This document shows positions 61,893-64,000 of a DNA stretch of 64,000 bases, one piece after another. The DNA lies in the NCBI GenBank assembly GCA_944381365.1, contig CALWKW010000003.1:99371-163370 (forward strand), in the 5' to 3' direction. The notes below the pieces were generated by a model. That model saw only the letters and a list, made by a program, of their open reading frames with translations, did no database searches and was not told the origin of the DNA. The DNA is from an uncultured Christensenellaceae bacterium (GTDB taxonomy: Bacteria; Bacillota; Clostridia; Christensenellales; UBA3700). How positions within the stretch are numbered: the first letter of the stretch is position 1; every line of letters starts with the position of its first letter. A program made the translations under genes and the position numbers.

Positions 61893-62930
61893 TTATAATT
61901 CGACAAATTTATTTTCTATCGACACATTAGAATCGCTCTTTATTGTGATAAGAGTGCCGCCTATCATATCTTCTTGATAATAGAATTGTCTTGAAGATTT
62001 AAGTCCGTATGTCAAAATCACATCTTTATATTTTATGCTATAATCGTTGACATGGTCATGACCTACAAATGTATGAGTAGTATTTTTCATTTCCAAAATC
62101 TTGTTGAACATTCCGGGATTGTAGGTAGAACTGCATACATCTTCGTTTTTGCTGCCCGCTCCCATATTATTGTCAAACCCGCTGTTTTCCCATTCATTGT
62201 AAGCATCGGAATATTCAGGGAAAGGCACATGAAAAAACATCATGGATTTGTCATATCCGCTTGCTTCAAGTCCTTTCACAATCCATTCATACCAAGACAC
62301 CTGAGAAGGAGTGAACGAACCAAACTCTTCAATCCCTTTATAATATGTGACTCTGTTAGAGTCCATCATAATCAAGCTGTAAAAAGGCTTACCGTCCTTT
62401 GTAAGATTGACAACATAATTGCCTGTACCGCCGATATTGTAAGGCCCGTTGTGATAAAGACAATTTTTTGCGTCTTCGTACTTTTCGCCCATCCAAAACT
62501 TATCAGCCTTGCCTTCGTCATCATGATTGCCATAGACTATCGCCCAAGGTATATCAAAGCTGTCCATAAGTTCAGCTACATGTTGTGAATAGATTAGATT
62601 TGTAGGACCGTTTACGCTGTCGCCCGTGATAACTATCATATCGGGATTGTTTTCTTTGACCAAAGTCTTTACTACATTATCCGTATCTTTTGTCATGTGA
62701 GGTAAATGATAGTGCAAATCCGTCAGTTGCAATATTTTAAAATTATCTCCTTCTACCTCTATAGAATCATAATTGTTGATATCAAATTTATCATATTCTG
62801 ACCAATATTCACTATCGTTTGGCTTACCTTTGACAGGCACAAACAATATCATCAATATTATGCTTATGATTATCAAAACGGCCACAACAGGTATAAAAAT
62901 GCAAAACAAAAGCTTTTTTGTGCTTTCCAT
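61893..62930 (-). CDS. Calcineurin-like metallophosphoesterase, tandem copy 2
   Basis: Paralogue of the preceding entry, 345 residues, with the same anchor (PVVAVLIIISIILMILFVPV) and metal motifs TDLHY, TGDSVNG, YGNHDDE, FFHVPF and GHDHVN. The region from TDLHYHLPHMTKDTDN to NLTKDGKPFYSL is almost the same in both copies, while the ends and the MMDSN-to-GHDHV part have diverged. GGAGGG lies 3 bp before the ATG. A terminator separates the copies, so each may be regulated independently. Confidence 0.88.
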   Translation of the reverse strand: MESTKKLLFCIFIPVVAVLIIISIILMILFVPVKGKPNDSEYWSEYDKFDINNYDSIEVEGDNFKILQLTDLHYHLPHMTKDTDNVVKTLVKENNPDMIVITGDSVNGPTNLIYSQHVAELMDSFDIPWAIVYGNHDDEGKADKFWMGEKYEDAKNCLYHNGPYNIGGTGNYVVNLTKDGKPFYSLIMMDSNRVTYYKGIEEFGSFTPSQVSWYEWIVKGLEASGYDKSMMFFHVPFPEYSDAYNEWENSGFDNNMGAGSKNEDVCSSTYNPGMFNKILEMKNTTHTFVGHDHVNDYSIKYKDVILTYGLKSSRQFYYQEDMIGGTLITIKSDSNVSIENKFVEL

Positions 62931-63045
62931 AATCCCTCCTTAAACTCATATCATAGAATCGTTTTGATTTTATCAAATAAAAAAATTCATGTCAATATGA
63001 AATAAATTTCTTATAAATATTTAGATTTTTATATAAAATTTGATA

Positions 63046-63074
63046 TTGACAATTATTAAATTTTTGAATATAAT
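63046..63074 (+). promoter_or_regulatory. Consensus promoter of the zinc-ribbon gene
   Basis: Perfect TTGACA (63046-63051), 17 bp, perfect TATAAT (63069-63074); GAAGGAGGAAAG follows before the ATG at 63137. Confidence 0.9.
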
Positions 63075-63136
63075 ATAACTGAACGATATTTATATTCCAT
63101 ATCAATTTTATAGAATTATTATGAAGGAGGAAAGCT

Positions 63137-63904
63137 ATGGTTTGTCCTGTATGCGGTTGTGATATAGATAAATACAGCGATTGCTGTCCTAATTGCGGCA
63201 CGCCTGTTTTGATAGATATTAAAAAAAACACAAAGAAAAAAGCTTTGAAAAATCAGCTTTCCTTTGAGCAAGTTCCCGATAGTTCGACAGCTCCTTTAGA
63301 TAAAAACACTATTGATTTGTCTAAAAAGCAAAATAGTGAGAACGATTTGTCTTTAGAAAACGATATCTCTTCATCAGATGAGACCAATGACCGCATTGAA
63401 AACGAAGATACAAAATCATCTTTTGAAAAATTTAATACTGACAAATTCAGCAATATTCCGGCCGATATGGATTTGGGCAATAGCGCAAAATATTATTATA
63501 AAAAAAGAGAAACTCCTATTTCTAAAACAAGGTTTGAAAAATTTATAGAAAAATATCATCCACAAAAGAATGCCGATCCTGAAGAATTTATTGCCGCTGC
63601 AAGACGCACAACAAAAATCTCGATATTTTTAGATATACTATCAGCTATAACTTTTTTCTTTGGCATCTTTTCTGCTATCGGCATACTATTATCTGTATTA
63701 TCTATAAATTTTGCAGACAATACAAAAGACTTCTATAATAAAGATGTGCGTACAGAAAACAAAAGCTGCTTTATTCTGAAATTTTTATGCAGAGCATTGT
63801 TTTGGCTCAACTTCTTTATGTTTTTATTCTCGGCATACTACCAAGCATTTATAGGAACAGGAATAGGTATGCTTATCGGAGGAAAGCTTAGGTATATTTT
63901 TTAA
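63137..63904 (+). CDS. Zinc-ribbon membrane protein of unknown function
   Basis: A 255-residue protein opening with a zinc ribbon (MVCPVCGCDID, then CCPNCGTPV), then an acidic, Ser/Asn-rich region of about 90 residues likely to be disordered, a basic helix (TRFEKFIEKYHPQ), and two hydrophobic segments near residues 158-185 and 215-245 (FFGIFSAIGILLSVLSI). The ribbon plus membrane layout is common in Bacillota proteins of unknown role. Strong promoter and ribosome binding site. Function not recognised. Confidence 0.75.
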   Translation: MVCPVCGCDIDKYSDCCPNCGTPVLIDIKKNTKKKALKNQLSFEQVPDSSTAPLDKNTIDLSKKQNSENDLSLENDISSSDETNDRIENEDTKSSFEKFNTDKFSNIPADMDLGNSAKYYYKKRETPISKTRFEKFIEKYHPQKNADPEEFIAAARRTTKISIFLDILSAITFFFGIFSAIGILLSVLSINFADNTKDFYNKDVRTENKSCFILKFLCRALFWLNFFMFLFSAYYQAFIGTGIGMLIGGKLRYIF

Positions 63905-63935
63905 TTAAAAAAATGTATAAAAAAATCAGAGGAAG

Positions 63936-63966
63936 AAAAAAGACACTACGAAAATGTAGTGTCTTT
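63936..63966 (-). terminator. Terminator of the rRNA operon
   Basis: AAAGACACTAC and GTAGTGTCTTT pair around GAAAAT; on the minus strand a T run follows. It lies just after the 5S gene. Confidence 0.9.
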
Positions 63967-63973
63967 AATTGTA

Positions 63974-64000
63974 ACCGGCGACGACCTACTCTCCCAGGCC
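63974..64000 (-). rRNA. 5S rRNA, 3' end only
   Basis: The minus strand reads GGCCTGGGAGAGTAGGTCGT then CGCCGG, the conserved 3' end of bacterial 5S rRNA. The rest, and presumably 23S and 16S genes, lie beyond the right edge. Confidence 0.9.

Overview
The window looks like a chromosomal segment of a low-GC, anaerobic, Gram-positive-type bacterium of the Bacillota (Clostridia-like). Reasons: AT-rich DNA with strong AGGAGG-type ribosome binding sites, a single-polypeptide pyruvate:ferredoxin oxidoreductase, energy-coupling-factor (ECF) vitamin transport, an agr-type peptide quorum-sensing locus, lipoproteins with simple Bacillota-style lipoboxes, and sigma-A-like promoters (TTGACA, 17 bp, TATAAT). 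No close species could be recognised from sequence alone.

Layout. 1-4.6 kb: a potABCD polyamine transporter operon (potA cut by the window edge). 4.9-8.8 kb: a DEAD-box helicase divergent from an SDR oxidoreductase, then an MFS carrier. 8.8-12.8 kb: a Cys-rich HTH protein, a probably abundant lipoprotein, and a TPP-riboswitch-controlled ThiT-like thiamine S-component. 12.9-17.3 kb: a MarR-controlled heterodimeric ABC exporter. 17.4-22.5 kb: a small membrane protein, tRNA-Asn, an XRE-type membrane regulator apparently split by a frameshift, a GH13 glucosidase and a ComF-like protein. About 22.5-43.2 kb is an accessory region: (a) a four-gene operon of a GHKL-ATPase-like protein, a giant protein with a phosphoribosyltransferase motif, a small unknown protein and a DUF2971 protein, a candidate defence or conflict system; (b) an agr-like locus (response regulator, sensor, AgrB and a 51-residue AgrD) running into two surface proteins and a MacB/FtsX-like ABC transporter; (c) a small mobile element with an HUH replication protein, iteron-like repeats and a large serine recombinase, ending beside two tRNA-Met genes. 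43.2-64 kb is mostly core: tRNA genes, Ppx/GppA, low-molecular-weight phosphatase, truA-ecfT-ecfA2-ecfA1, pyruvate:ferredoxin oxidoreductase, a sigma factor with a putative membrane partner, a vWA lipoprotein, a deoxyinosine-type DNA glycosylase, an amino-acid-kinase-family protein, a ComEC-like hydrolase, an MFS carrier, two tandem calcineurin-like phosphoesterases, a zinc-ribbon membrane protein, and the 3' end of a 5S rRNA gene at the right edge.

How parts work together. The ECF module at 46-49 kb can energise the ThiT-like S-component at 11.8 kb, as in group II ECF systems. The MarR repressor gene heads the exporter operon and has a perfect palindrome just downstream of its own promoter. 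The agr genes are continuous with the ABC transporter genes, suggesting cell-density control of an export or self-protection function. Five genes (helicase, SDR, comF-like, Ppx/GppA, sigma factor) have promoters whose expected transcription start is the first base of the start codon, so leaderless mRNAs appear common here.

Limits: all functions come from reading motifs by eye. No similarity search, structure prediction or folding calculation was run.
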